NCBI GenBank assembly: GCA_002704915.1
Contig: PAIP01000027.1
Coordinates: 37,341 to 101,340, forward strand
DNA length: 64,000 nt
DNA from: Parvularcula sp.
Lineage (GTDB): Bacteria; Pseudomonadota; Alphaproteobacteria; Caulobacterales; Parvularculaceae
Direction of reading: 5' to 3'
Part shown: positions 8,830 through 17,585 of the stretch, one piece after another
Numbering within the stretch: the first letter of the stretch is position 1
How the letters are laid out: each line of letters starts with the position of its first letter
Made by a program: the position numbers and the translations under genes
Notes under the pieces: generated by a model
Seen by the model: only the letters and a program-made list of their open reading frames with translations
Database searches by the model: none
What the model was told of the DNA's origin: nothing

Positions 8830-8997
8830 TTACCTGTCCTCTTCCTCGGGCTCGTCATCCTCAAGGGGAATGCGTTTCGCCTCGTCGAATTTCTTCTTGT
8901 TGCCCGGCGCCAGCGCGTAAATCAGCACCAAGACAAACGCCAGGATGAAAAGCAAAAGCCCCCAGGTCTGCGCAAAGGATGCAAGCTTTTCATACAT
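8830..8997 (-). CDS. ccoQ: cbb3 oxidase small subunit CcoQ/FixQ
   Basis: A 55-residue protein, MYEKLASFAQTWGLLLFILA and on, with one membrane helix and then the typical APGNKKKFDEAKRIPLEDDE tail. CcoQ stabilises the cbb3 complex. It lies between ccoO (9 bases upstream) and ccoP (start 1 base after its stop), the standard N-O-Q-P order. It is short enough to be missed by length-filtered gene finding. Confidence 0.95.
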   Translation of the reverse strand: MYEKLASFAQTWGLLLFILAFVLVLIYALAPGNKKKFDEAKRIPLEDDEPEEEDR

Positions 8998-9006
8998 GAG
9001 CGGGCC

Positions 9007-9735
9007 TTACCTGTAGTTCTCTTCGGCCTGATAGGTCTCGAAATCCACCAGCGTGCCGAGCATCTGCATATAGGCGATCAGCGCATCCATCTCGGTCACT
9101 TTGCGCGGCTCGCCGTCGAAATCGCGCACCTGCGCCTTCGGGTATCGCGCGAGGAACGCATCGTAGTCGTCGGCGAAGGGATCGAGCTGGGTCGTGATGT
9201 CCGACTTCGCATTTTCGATCATCTCGTCCGTATAGGGAACGCCGACCGCACGCAGGGCTTTGAGGTCCGCCTCGATATGTTCGTAATCGAGCTGGTTCTC
9301 CAAAAGAAACTTGTAGGGCGGCATGACGGACTCCGGCACCAGGCTGCGCGGGTCGATCATGTGCTGGCGGTGCCATTCGTCGGAATATTTGCCGCCGACG
9401 CGGGCAAGGTCCGGCCCCGTTCGTTTCGAGCCCCACTGGAACGGGTGATCGTACATGCTCTCCGCTGCCAGCGAGTAATGCCCGTAGCGCTCCACCTCGT
9501 CGCGCAAGGGGCGCACCTGTTGCGAATGGCAGACATAGCAGCCCTCGCGGATATAGATGTTGCGCCCTTTGAGCTCCAGCGGCGAATAGGGCCTGACGCC
9601 TTCCACCTTTTCGATGGTGGATTCGAGATAGAAGAGCGGCGCAATCTCCACGACGCCGCCAATGGCGACCACGACGAGGATGGCGACGGAGAGCAGCCAG
9701 CCATGCTTTTCGAGAAGTTCGTGACGGTTCAGCAT
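9007..9735 (-). CDS. ccoO: cbb3 oxidase subunit II, monohaem cytochrome c CcoO
   Basis: This 242-residue protein has an N-terminal membrane anchor ([19 protein letters not shown]) and one haem c site, CYVCH at residues 66-70, within the conserved [14 protein letters not shown]. The following [20 protein letters not shown] and [18 protein letters not shown] are hallmark CcoO blocks. It relays electrons from CcoP to the catalytic subunit. It lies 14 bases after ccoN in the same transcript. Confidence 0.96.
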   Translation of the reverse strand: MLNRHELLEKHGWLLSVAILVVVAIGGVVEIAPLFYLESTIEKVEGVRPYSPLELKGRNIYIREGCYVCHSQQVRPLRDEVERYGHYSLAAESMYDHPFQWGSKRTGPDLARVGGKYSDEWHRQHMIDPRSLVPESVMPPYKFLLENQLDYEHIEADLKALRAVGVPYTDEMIENAKSDITTQLDPFADDYDAFLARYPKAQVRDFDGEPRKVTEMDALIAYMQMLGTLVDFETYQAEENYR

Positions 9736-9749
9736 CTTTCAAAACCTCC

Positions 9750-11396
9750 CTATTCCGCCAGCGCCGGCTGCGGCGCCATGACGGGTCGTTTTTCACCGGC
9801 GCGCAAATCGCCGCGCGCCGTCCGCCACAGATTATAAGCCATGATGAAGGACCCGATCAGGAACAGCGACCCGCCTAGAGCCCGGATGATGTAATAGGGG
9901 TGCATCGCTTCCACAGTTTCCACGAAGGAGAATTCGAGGAAGCCGAAGTCGTTGTAAGCGCGCCACATCAGGCCCTGCATGATGCCCGACACCCACATGG
10001 AGGTGATGTAGAGCAGGATGCCCAGCGTCGAAATCCAGAAATGCCATTCGACAAGCGCGCGGGAATAAAGGTCCTTGCGCTTCCACAGCCACGGCACGAG
10101 GCAGTAAAGCGCGCCGAAGGAGATGTAGCCGACCCAGCCGAGGGCGCCGGAGTGAACATGGCCGATCGTCCAGTCGGTGTAGTGCGACAGGGAGTTCACC
10201 GCGCGCACCGACATCACCGGTCCTTCGAAGGTGGACATGCCGTAAAAGGCGACGGACACGACGAGCATGCGGAGCACGGGGTCCGTGCGCAACTTGTCCC
10301 AGGCGCCGGACAGGGTCATGAGACCGTTGATCATCCCGCCCCAGCTTGGCATCCACAACATGATCGAGAAGGTCATGCCAAGCGTCTGCGCCCATTCGGG
10401 CAGCGCCGTGTAGTGAAGATGGTGCGGCCCCGCCCAGATATAGATGAAGATCAACGACCAGAAGTGAACGATCGACAGCCGGTAGGAATAGACCGGCCGC
10501 TCCGCCCGCTTCGGAATGAAATAATACATGATCGCGAGGAAGCCCGTGGTGAGGAAGAAACCCACGGCGTTATGCCCGTACCACCACTGGGTCAGCGCGT
10601 CCTGCACCCCGGCGAAGAGCGAATAACTCTTCGAGCCCGTCAACGACACCGGCAAGGCGAGATTGTTGACGATATGCAGCATCGCAATCGTGACGATAAA
10701 GGAGAGATAGAACCAATTCGCCACATAGATATGCGGCTCCTTCCGTTTCCAGATCGTGCCGAGAAAGACGAGAAGATAGACGACCCAGACAATGGTCAGC
10801 CAGAGATCTGCGTACCATTCAGGTTCGGCGTATTCTTTCGATTGCGTGACGCCCGCGAGGTAACCCGTCGCGGCGACGACGATGAAAAGATTGTAACCCC
10901 AGAACACGAACCACGGCGCGAGACCGCCGGCGAGCCGTGCGCGGGATGTGCGCTGCACCACATAAAAGGACGTCGCGATAAGAACGTTGCCGCCGAAGGC
11001 GAAGATCACCGCCGAGGTGTGCAACGGCCTCAGGCGTCCGAAATTCGTCCAGCCGAGCGCGTCGAAATAAAGCAGGTTCGGAAAAGCGAGCTGCAGGGCG
11101 ATGATGACGCCCACAAGGAAACCGGCGATCCCCCAGAAGGTGGAGGCGAAAACGCCCGCCTTCACCACCGCCGTCTGATAGCCCGTCTCTTCTGCCGGCG
11201 GCGTCGTTGCATACATAACGAGGCCGAACAGCCCGGCCGTGAAGCCGATGATAAAGACATAGGCGTGAAACGACATCAGCGGATCGACGGCGCGGGCCGC
11301 GACGAAGAGCCAGTAGAAAACGCCAATGCCGAGCGCGAGCGCGATCAGCATGCCGTCTGTGCCGAGGCCGCGTTGGGCGACGCGAGTATTTGCCAT
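9750..11396 (-). CDS. ccoN: cbb3 oxidase catalytic subunit I CcoN
   Basis: A 548-residue haem-copper oxidase with a dozen predicted helices. [15 protein letters not shown] near residue 320 contains the CuB histidines, and [14 protein letters not shown] near 410 holds haem ligands. It reduces O2 to water at the inner membrane with high affinity. The start is placed at the ATG at 11396 ([10 protein letters not shown]), preceded by GGGGAA at a suitable distance. The frame runs open for 60 more codons upstream, but that stretch is the promoter region and contains the FNR/FixK box, so it is unlikely to be translated. Confidence 0.97.
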   Translation of the reverse strand: MANTRVAQRGLGTDGMLIALALGIGVFYWLFVAARAVDPLMSFHAYVFIIGFTAGLFGLVMYATTPPAEETGYQTAVVKAGVFASTFWGIAGFLVGVIIALQLAFPNLLYFDALGWTNFGRLRPLHTSAVIFAFGGNVLIATSFYVVQRTSRARLAGGLAPWFVFWGYNLFIVVAATGYLAGVTQSKEYAEPEWYADLWLTIVWVVYLLVFLGTIWKRKEPHIYVANWFYLSFIVTIAMLHIVNNLALPVSLTGSKSYSLFAGVQDALTQWWYGHNAVGFFLTTGFLAIMYYFIPKRAERPVYSYRLSIVHFWSLIFIYIWAGPHHLHYTALPEWAQTLGMTFSIMLWMPSWGGMINGLMTLSGAWDKLRTDPVLRMLVVSVAFYGMSTFEGPVMSVRAVNSLSHYTDWTIGHVHSGALGWVGYISFGALYCLVPWLWKRKDLYSRALVEWHFWISTLGILLYITSMWVSGIMQGLMWRAYNDFGFLEFSFVETVEAMHPYYIIRALGGSLFLIGSFIMAYNLWRTARGDLRAGEKRPVMAPQPALAE

Positions 11397-11660
11397 CTTG
11401 TTCCCCGTCGGTATGCGCCTGAACCGGCGCGAAAGATGTGAGCGGGCCAAGAGACGCAACGCGCCCTTTACGAATATCCCGCATGCCGTGAATCTAGATG
11501 GAGTTTCAACCATGTTTCGGGCTTGATCGAAATCAAGGGGAGCTGCTTTTCTTCGCATCTGCGACAAAATGAGCAAGCACGGCCCGGCCCGGCCCCGTTA
11601 TTCTGAGGCCATGGCCGCCTCGCGCGCCAATTCGTTAACGATTGCTCCGCGGAAGGGCCC
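11397..11660. promoter_or_regulatory. Divergent regulatory region between ccoN and fixL
   Basis: This 264-base gap separates the oxidase operon (minus) from fixL (plus). It holds the anaerobox at 11523-11536. On the minus strand a TAGATT hexamer at 11491-11496 lies at about the distance expected for the -10 element of a class II FNR/FixK-activated promoter. I found no second clear box for the fixL direction. Confidence 0.6.
11523..11536. promoter_or_regulatory. Perfect FNR/FixK box (anaerobox)
   Basis: TTGAT-CGAA-ATCAA is an exact match to the TTGAT-N4-ATCAA half-site pair bound by FNR, FixK and ANR proteins. It lies about 127 bases upstream of the ccoN ATG. The fixK gene about 2 kb away encodes a suitable activator. 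It probably activates ccoNOQP when oxygen is low. Confidence 0.9.
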
Positions 11661-12785
11661 ATGGCGGCAACTGGCGTCAATAATATGGAGAACGAGCGCT
11701 TCCTGCGCTCGGTCATCAATGCTTCTCCCAACGCCGTTATCACCATCAATGAAGCCGGGGAGATTCTGGTTTTCAGCCGGGCAGCCCAGGCCATGTTCGG
11801 TTTCGGCGAGGCGGAGGTACTCGGCAAAAACGTCAGCATGTTGATGCCGGAGCCCGATCATTCACTGCATGATGGTTATATTCGGCGATATATCGAAACC
11901 GGCAAAGCGCAGATCATCGGCCGCGCGCGGCCCGTTATGGCGCGGCGCAAAAACGGCGAGACGTTTCCCGCCGTCCTGCATGTCAGCGAATTCGACGAAG
12001 GCGCGCGTATTTTCGTCGGTTTCGTCGAAGATATCACCCGGCAGAAAGCCACGGAACGCCGGCTTGAGGACACGCAGCTTCAACTTCAGCACGCAGGGCG
12101 CATTGGCGCCATGGGCGAGATCGCCACCTCAATCGCGCATGAGCTGAACCAGCCCCTCACCGCGGCGGCCTCGATGGCGGGCGCCGTCGCGCTCACGCTG
12201 AAAAAGACAACCTTTGACGGCAAGGATGATGCGCTGGCTCTGATCGACGACGCCGTCGCGGAAATCCGCCGGGCCAGCGGCGTCATTCGCCAGATGCGCG
12301 ACTTCCTGCGCAACCGCGAAACCGAGCGCGCAGCGCACCCCATCAACCGCATCATCGAGGAAAGCTGCCTCATTGCGTTGATCGGCGCCGAAACAGAGGG
12401 CGTCATGGTGACAAGCGCGCTCGATGATTATGCCGGCGCCGTGATGGTCGACCGCATCCAGATGCAACAGGTGATCGTCAATCTTATCCGCAACGCCGTC
12501 GACGCCATGCAGGAAACCCGGAACAAACACCTTACCATTGCAACCGCAAAAAAAGACGACACGGTTGAGATTCGCATCGCCGATACGGGGACGGGCATCA
12601 CGGATGAAATGAAGAAGCGTCTGTTCGAGCCTTTCGCCACCAGCAAGGAAGACGGCATGGGGATAGGCCTTTCCCTTTCCAAATCCATCGTCGAAGCGCA
12701 TAAAGGCGAGATTTACGCCAAAGACAATCACCCGGCGGGAACCGTTTTTTTGGTGGCGCTTCCGGCGGCGAAGGACGATGCGTAA
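11661..12785 (+). CDS. fixL: Haem-PAS oxygen sensor histidine kinase FixL
   Basis: A 374-residue soluble kinase with no membrane helix: one PAS domain at about residues 10-125, then HisKA with the phospho-acceptor in IAHELNQPL (His160), N box NLIRNAVDAM, and ATP-binding DTGTGI and GMGIGLSLS. Aligned by eye with Bradyrhizobium FixL, His70 matches the haem ligand His200, Arg76 matches Arg206 and Arg90 matches Arg220, the residue that contacts bound O2. The position of His214 is Gln84. These residues support true haem-based oxygen sensing. O2 binding would inhibit the kinase; without O2 it would phosphorylate FixJ, encoded 2 bases downstream. The ATG at 11661 is chosen; a later ATG at 11685 (MENERF) is possible. 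Confidence 0.93.
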   Translation: MAATGVNNMENERFLRSVINASPNAVITINEAGEILVFSRAAQAMFGFGEAEVLGKNVSMLMPEPDHSLHDGYIRRYIETGKAQIIGRARPVMARRKNGETFPAVLHVSEFDEGARIFVGFVEDITRQKATERRLEDTQLQLQHAGRIGAMGEIATSIAHELNQPLTAAASMAGAVALTLKKTTFDGKDDALALIDDAVAEIRRASGVIRQMRDFLRNRETERAAHPINRIIEESCLIALIGAETEGVMVTSALDDYAGAVMVDRIQMQQVIVNLIRNAVDAMQETRNKHLTIATAKKDDTVEIRIADTGTGITDEMKKRLFEPFATSKEDGMGIGLSLSKSIVEAHKGEIYAKDNHPAGTVFLVALPAAKDDA

Positions 12786-12787
12786 CC

Positions 12788-13399
12788 ATGGCGGCGAAAG
12801 CGAAAATCTTTCTGGTGGACGACGACCCGTCGGTGCAGCGCGGCGTCAGCGCGCTGTTGAAAGCGGCCGATTATGACGTGACGGTGTTTCCTTCCGGCGA
12901 CGCGTTTCTCGGTGAACTGTCAAAACTCGATCTTGGCGGCGCGGCGTTGCTGGTCGATGTCAGGATGCCCGGCATTCAGGGACTTGAACTCCAGGAAAAA
13001 TTGCGCAGCGACGGCGTCGCCCTTCCTGTCGTTGTCATGACCGCGCATGGCGACATTCCCATGGCGGTGAAAGCCATGCAGAACGGCGCCGCGAGCTTTC
13101 TTGAAAAACCGTTCACTGTGGAAGAGGTTACCGATGCGCTGGACCGGGCGCTTGCGGGCGGCGGCAAGGCGGCGCCCGCTCCGGCTGCGCTGACCGCGAA
13201 ATACGATACTCTCACCCCGCGCGAGCGCGAAGTCATGCTTGAGATCATCAAGGGCGGCGCCAATAAGGAGATCGCCCGCATTCTCGACGTCAGCCCGCGC
13301 ACGGTTGAGGTCCATCGCCAGAAGGTGATGACCAAAATGGAGGCCGGCTCCGTCGCCGAGCTCGTCCGCATGGGACTGTCGCTTGGATTGGCGGTCTAA
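12788..13399 (+). CDS. fixJ: Response regulator FixJ (receiver plus LuxR-type HTH)
   Basis: A 203-residue protein with a receiver domain (acidic pocket DDD at 11-13, phosphorylated Asp57 in LLVDVRMPG, signalling Thr in MTAHGD, Lys in EKPF), a short Ala/Pro linker, and a C-terminal GerE/LuxR helix-turn-helix (LTPREREVMLEI...NKEIARILDVSPRTVEVHR). It is co-transcribed with fixL, 2 bases apart. Phosphorylated FixJ normally activates fixK, the next gene downstream. Confidence 0.94.
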   Translation: MAAKAKIFLVDDDPSVQRGVSALLKAADYDVTVFPSGDAFLGELSKLDLGGAALLVDVRMPGIQGLELQEKLRSDGVALPVVVMTAHGDIPMAVKAMQNGAASFLEKPFTVEEVTDALDRALAGGGKAAPAPAALTAKYDTLTPREREVMLEIIKGGANKEIARILDVSPRTVEVHRQKVMTKMEAGSVAELVRMGLSLGLAV

Positions 13400-13410
13400 A
13401 GCCTGCTGCC

Positions 13411-13427
13411 TACGTAGAACCACGTAG
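13411..13427 (+). promoter_or_regulatory. Candidate FixJ site upstream of fixK (tandem ACGTAG)
   Basis: Two ACGTAG copies lie in TACGTAGAACCACGTAG, 9 bases apart from start to start, in the 129-base fixJ-fixK gap and about 100 bases before the fixK ATG. A repeated short motif on one face of the helix is what a dimeric activator would need. Assignment to FixJ rests on position only; I recall no exact consensus match. Confidence 0.4.
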
Positions 13428-13528
13428 ACGCCGCCTTCGCCCCGCTACCGCTTACGCATTCCCCCCGATTTTCCAGCGTCGCATTCCGCGCTTTATTCCG
13501 TTCCGCAACGAGAACAAGGACACCGGCG

Positions 13529-14209
13529 ATGGACAAGCGTGAAGGCAACGGCATTGAGACCCCCATGGTTTTTGCAGCGGCGCTGGCCGACGGCATGGGC
13601 GCAAATGTCTGCATTCGGCGCCTGAAAGCCGGCGAGACGCTCTATGTGGAAGGCGAAAGCGCTGACTATTGCTATGAAATCGTGTCCGGCGTGATCAAGG
13701 AATACAATACGCTGGAAGACGGCCGCCGCCAGGTCGCCGAATTCTACAGCGCGGTCGAGATGTTCGGTTTTTCCGAAAGCGAAGACCAGCTCCACACGGC
13801 CGAAGCCATCACCCCTTGCACCGTTCGCTGCTATCCGCGCGAAGCGTTCATGAAAACCGTCGCCGCCTCTCCGGCTCTTTCGGCCAGTTTCCTTAAAACC
13901 CTCATGACCCGCCTTCACCGCGCCCGCGAGCGCATGGTGATGATCGGGCGCATGAGCGCCATTCAACGGGTCGCAACTTTCCTTCTTCGTCTCGCTGACG
14001 ATCAGGAGGCGCGCGCCAATGTGCATCTCGCCATGAGCCGTCAGGATATCGCCGACCATCTCGGTCTGACCATCGAAACGGTCTGCCGCACGCTCACTGA
14101 ACTCAAAAAACAGCAAATCATTGTTATGGAATCGGCGCGCATCTTTACGATTGCTGACGAGGCGAGCCTCGAAGCCGTCGCCATGGGATCGCGCGCGCGC
14201 CTCCACTAG
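13529..14209 (+). CDS. fixK: Crp/Fnr family regulator FixK
   Basis: A 226-residue protein with a cyclic-nucleotide-binding-like beta barrel, a dimerisation helix and a C-terminal winged helix (MSRQDIADHLGLTIETVCRT at about residues 169-188). The recognition helix keeps the Glu and Arg of the FNR E-x3-R signature, as ETVCR, which fits TTGAT half-site recognition; Cys replaces the usual Ser. There is no N-terminal cysteine cluster, so it should not carry an FNR-type Fe-S sensor and depends on FixLJ for its signal. Its likely target is the box upstream of ccoN. The start follows GAACAAGGACACCGGCG, which contains AAGGA. Confidence 0.9.
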   Translation: MDKREGNGIETPMVFAAALADGMGANVCIRRLKAGETLYVEGESADYCYEIVSGVIKEYNTLEDGRRQVAEFYSAVEMFGFSESEDQLHTAEAITPCTVRCYPREAFMKTVAASPALSASFLKTLMTRLHRARERMVMIGRMSAIQRVATFLLRLADDQEARANVHLAMSRQDIADHLGLTIETVCRTLTELKKQQIIVMESARIFTIADEASLEAVAMGSRARLH

Positions 14210-14217
14210 GCGGATTT

Positions 14218-14799
14218 ATGGGCGAGACGATCTGCATTATCGACGGCCATCCCCATCGCGGGAAAGGCCATCTGTGTCACGGACTGGCAGAGGCTTACAA
14301 GGCGGGCGCGAAAGAAGCCGGTCACAAGGTCACGACGCTGACGCTGGCGGACATGGATATCAATTTCCTGCGCAACCCGGCGGATTTTGAAACACCCGCC
14401 TCCGGCGACATTGCAAAAGCGCAAAAAGCGGTGAGCGCCGCCAGTCATATCGTTGTCGTCTATCCTCTGTGGCTTGGAACAATGCCCGCGCTTGTAAAAG
14501 CGTTCTTCGAACAATTCCCGCGCGGGGGCTTCGCCATTCAGCAAAAAGGGGAAGGCTGGCCCGCAAAAATGCTGAAGGGCAAATCGGCGCGCGTGATCGT
14601 CACCATGGGGATGCCGGCCGCCGCCTATAAAGTCTTTTTCGGCGCCCATGGCGTGAAAGGCTTCGAAAGCGGGATACTGGGCATGGCGGGTTTCAAACCC
14701 GTGCGCGAAACGCTCATCGGCGGCGTCGGCGCGCTCAGCGACAAGCGCGCGGCGAGCCTGTTTGGCCGCATGCGCGCGCTTGGCGCCAAGGCGTCATAG
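14218..14799 (+). CDS. Flavodoxin-fold NAD(P)H oxidoreductase
   Basis: This 193-residue Flavodoxin_2 family protein has a phosphate-binding N-terminus (IIDGHPHRGKGHLCHGL), the HIVVVYPLWLGTMPALVKAF block that shapes the FMN/FAD pocket, and TMGMPAAAYKVFFG later. Relatives such as MdaB and YwrO reduce quinones with NAD(P)H. It starts 8 bases after the fixK stop, so it may be co-transcribed with fixK and rise at low oxygen. The exact substrate is unknown. Confidence 0.8.
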   Translation: MGETICIIDGHPHRGKGHLCHGLAEAYKAGAKEAGHKVTTLTLADMDINFLRNPADFETPASGDIAKAQKAVSAASHIVVVYPLWLGTMPALVKAFFEQFPRGGFAIQQKGEGWPAKMLKGKSARVIVTMGMPAAAYKVFFGAHGVKGFESGILGMAGFKPVRETLIGGVGALSDKRAASLFGRMRALGAKAS

Positions 14800-14808
14800 T
14801 CGCGCCTT

Positions 14809-14871
14809 CATCCTTCGAGACGAAAAATCTCTTTATCCTGAGGATGGTCGAAGACCGCGTCTCGAAGGACG
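14809..14871. repeat. Palindromic intergenic repeat, family C
   Basis: CATCCTTCGAGACG at 14809-14822 is mirrored, with one mismatch, by CGTCTCGAAGGACG at 14858-14871. An inner TATCCTGAGGATGGTCGAAG lies between. This type, with CTTCGAGACG arms, is common in alphaproteobacterial intergenic regions. It occupies the gap between convergent genes and could serve as a two-way terminator. Confidence 0.75.
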
Positions 14872-14903
14872 AAGCGATTTTTCTCTTCAGGATGAAAGCT
14901 GGA

Positions 14904-16604
14904 TCATTCAGCCGCAGCGCGCTGCTCGTCGCGCAGCGCCCGGAATTCATTGCCCTCATACCAGTTCGGCCAATCGTCCGAATACGCCATGGCGGCGCCG
15001 GTTTCCATGAGGATGTTCATGGACCGGGTCATGCCCGTCAGGTCCCAGTCGGGCGAGTAATTGTCCGCCGGCTTGTGATAGCGGTTTGCTGTGTAGTCCT
15101 CGGCGAGCGCCCTGCCCACCTCCTCGCCGCCCTCGACAAGATCGAGCCCGGCATCGGCGTAAAGCATGGGAACGCCTTTCTTGGCGAGCGAGATATGGTC
15201 CGAACGATAGAAATAGCCCTTTTCCGGCTCGGCGTCGGGGCGCAGATATATATCTTGTTTATCCGCCGCCAGTTTCAGCAGGTCTTCAAGCTGCGACGCG
15301 CCATAACCGACCACTATCATGTCTTTCGCCGGCGGCATGGGCAGAACGCCATCGATATTAATGCCGCCGACAATATCGGCGAGCGGCACGACCGGATCTT
15401 CGGCGAAATAGGCCGAGCCCAGAAGCCCTGACTCTTCCGCCGTCACAGCGACGACCATGATGGAGCGTTTCGGTTTCGGCGTCGATTTGGAAAAGGCTTC
15501 GGCGATGGACAGGATCGCCGCCGTTCCGGTGGCGTTATCGACGGCGCCGTTCGAGATCGTATCCCCGTTTTCGTCCGCCGGCCCGACGCCAAGATGGTCC
15601 CAGTGGCCCATGTAGAGGACATATTCGTCGGGTTGATTCGTTCCCGGAAGAACGCCGACCACGTTGGCGGATTCGCTGCGGCGGATGGTGTTTTTCAGGG
15701 TTCCAGAGGCCTTTAGCCCTTCCATGGGGATCGCCTTGAAGCCGCGCTTCTGCGCTGACGCGGTGACCTCATCGAAATCGAGACCGGCTTTATCGAAAAG
15801 GTCCTTGGCGACTTCTTCCTGAATCCAGCCCTCCATCGCAACCCGTCCCGCGCCGCCATCCGGGCGTTCCAGATCGAGCTGAGGGCCCGACCAGCTTCCC
15901 TCGACAACGCCCCAGCCATAGGCCGCCGGCGCCGTCTGGTGAATGACAAGCGCCCCCGCCGCGCCCTGACGCGCCGCCTCTTCATATTTATAGGTCCAGC
16001 GGCCGTAATAGGTCATGGCGCGTCCGTTGAAGAGTTCTTCATCGCCGGTCGCGTAACCTGGATCGTTGACGAGCATGACGACGGTTTTGCCTTCGACATC
16101 GACGCCTTCGTAATCGTTCCAGCCATATTCCGGCGCGACGACGCCATAGCCGACGAAAACAAGATCGCTGTCGTCGAAGGAAATGTCTTCCTCGACACGC
16201 TTCGTCCAGTAAACCGTCTCCGGCCCAAGCTCCAGGGTCTCGCCATTAATGGCGAGGTTCGATTCATCGAGCTGCACGGTGAGTTCAACAAGCGGCACAG
16301 CCTGTTCATAGGAGTCGCCATTGCCCGGTTCGAGACCGATCGACTTCATCTCTTCAATGAGCCATTCGCGGGTCTTCATGCCGCCGGGCGTCGCCGGCGC
16401 ACGGCCCTCGAAATCATCCGATGACAGCGTCGCAATACGCGCGCGCATTTTATCTTCGTTCACCGGCGCAAGCCTGACTTCTTGCACTTCGGGCGCAGAG
16501 TCCGAAGACGTCTGGGAAGAAGACGCGTCAGTCCCCTCCCCGTTTTGTCCGCAGGCCGAAAGAAGAACGAAAGCCGCGAGCGCGGCCGGGAGACGCAAAG
16601 TCAT
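14904..16604 (-). CDS. M28 family metallopeptidase, lipoprotein
   Basis: A 566-residue exported zinc peptidase. Start at 16604 (MTLRLPAALAAFVLLSACG) after an AGAGGAC ribosome site; LSAC is a lipobox, so the protein is probably lipid-anchored. A PA-type insert (GKTVVMLVNDPGY...ALVIHQ) precedes the M28 catalytic part, which shows MGHWDHLGVG, GAVDNATGTAAIL, TAEESGLLGS, NIDGVLP and a late His in RSDHISLAKKGVP; these carry the expected zinc ligands and catalytic Glu. It probably acts as an aminopeptidase on peptides in the periplasm or outside. It faces the oxidoreductase gene across the family C repeat. Confidence 0.88.
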   Translation of the reverse strand: MTLRLPAALAAFVLLSACGQNGEGTDASSSQTSSDSAPEVQEVRLAPVNEDKMRARIATLSSDDFEGRAPATPGGMKTREWLIEEMKSIGLEPGNGDSYEQAVPLVELTVQLDESNLAINGETLELGPETVYWTKRVEEDISFDDSDLVFVGYGVVAPEYGWNDYEGVDVEGKTVVMLVNDPGYATGDEELFNGRAMTYYGRWTYKYEEAARQGAAGALVIHQTAPAAYGWGVVEGSWSGPQLDLERPDGGAGRVAMEGWIQEEVAKDLFDKAGLDFDEVTASAQKRGFKAIPMEGLKASGTLKNTIRRSESANVVGVLPGTNQPDEYVLYMGHWDHLGVGPADENGDTISNGAVDNATGTAAILSIAEAFSKSTPKPKRSIMVVAVTAEESGLLGSAYFAEDPVVPLADIVGGINIDGVLPMPPAKDMIVVGYGASQLEDLLKLAADKQDIYLRPDAEPEKGYFYRSDHISLAKKGVPMLYADAGLDLVEGGEEVGRALAEDYTANRYHKPADNYSPDWDLTGMTRSMNILMETGAAMAYSDDWPNWYEGNEFRALRDEQRAAAE

Positions 16605-16688
16605 GGGATTGTCCTCTGAATGCAGAATCATTGGGCCGGACTTTGCCCGCCGGGAAAGCCCCAGTCAAACGCCAGCCGGAACAGAGGA

Positions 16689-17585
16689 TCAATAGGCTAC
16701 GGACTTGATTCTCAACGCTCTTGCGCCGTCGCGATTGCCGAGCGCGGCGTCAATGGACAGCTTCGATTCCGTCGGAAGCGCGGAATAGACCTTGATTTCA
16801 TCGATGGTCGCCGTGGAAAGGTCGATCACCTGTCCCGGCGCCAGATCCATGAGCATGCCGAGCGTGATGTCTTCTTCGGTCAGATCGGCGCGCAGGGCGA
16901 CCGAAGACATCGCCGCAAGCTTCATGAGATCGCGCTTCCATTTCTCTTCGGCGAGCGGGACGGCCTTTTCGTAATAGTCGCGCATGGCGACCGTGACCCG
17001 TTCCGGCGCGATGATGCGGATCGTCCCCAGAACTTCCTCATCCAGCGTCTTCACCGAATAGGTGGCGCAAACCACCCGTTGCTTGTCATCGGTGAAGTCG
17101 AACCGCCGCGGATCGTCCCCGCTGGCCATCAGCTCCACGCCGCCGCGAGCGACGCCCGCTTTATCTGCGTTGGAAAAAATGAGTTCGGCGGAGCGCACCG
17201 CCAGTTTTTTGGCAAGACGCCGGTCGATGGCGCTCACCGACTCCGGCAAGGGATCAGGCAGCTCTTTCGACCCGCCAAGCGACCAGCCGGCCGCGCGCAT
17301 GGCGGTTTCAAGATCGAGGACGACGATGAAGTCTTTGTCGATATTGTAGCGGAAATGATAGATGCCGCTTTTGCCGGCATAGTCCGCCAGAACCTCATTC
17401 AGATTGGCGAAATATGCCGGCTCGGTTTCGGCGAGCTGGCATTTTTCGTCATAGAATTCCGTAAAAGAGGCCGCCGCTTCCGCGCCCATACGCCCGGGAA
17501 GATCGGCGATGAGGTGCAAGGGCCCGGGATCTTTGCCCGCAGCCGCCATTTTCTTCTTGATGATTTTCGCGGTAGCGCCGCCCAT
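16689..17585 (-). CDS. fliM: Flagellar motor switch protein FliM-like
   Basis: A 298-residue protein, somewhat short for FliM. The C-terminal part, LRADLTEEDITLGMLMDLAPGQVIDLS and on, has the SpoA (surface presentation) fold pattern of FliM/FliN, and the middle part resembles the CheC-like FliM domain (HFRYNIDKDFIVVLDLETAM). FliM forms the C ring and receives CheY-P. The N-terminal CheY-binding EIDALL peptide typical of FliM was not seen, which is unusual. It is divergent from motB. Assignment rests mostly on the SpoA-like tail and flagellar neighbours. Confidence 0.65.
   Translation of the reverse strand: MGGATAKIIKKKMAAAGKDPGPLHLIADLPGRMGAEAAASFTEFYDEKCQLAETEPAYFANLNEVLADYAGKSGIYHFRYNIDKDFIVVLDLETAMRAAGWSLGGSKELPDPLPESVSAIDRRLAKKLAVRSAELIFSNADKAGVARGGVELMASGDDPRRFDFTDDKQRVVCATYSVKTLDEEVLGTIRIIAPERVTVAMRDYYEKAVPLAEEKWKRDLMKLAAMSSVALRADLTEEDITLGMLMDLAPGQVIDLSTATIDEIKVYSALPTESKLSIDAALGNRDGARALRIKSVAY

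Noticed and set aside
8826..8864. Upstream ATG start for ccoP
   Set aside because: It would overlap ccoQ by 35 bases and add residues not seen in CcoP; the GTG at 8828 gives the conserved N-terminus.
9900..11441. A 513-codon open frame opposite ccoN
   Set aside because: Same reason: it mirrors ccoN and is a low-complexity charged sequence with no ribosome site or family signature.
11397..11576. 60-codon N-terminal extension of ccoN
   Set aside because: The stretch includes the FNR/FixK box and lacks a ribosome site; the downstream ATG at 11396 has GGGGAA and gives a normal CcoN length.
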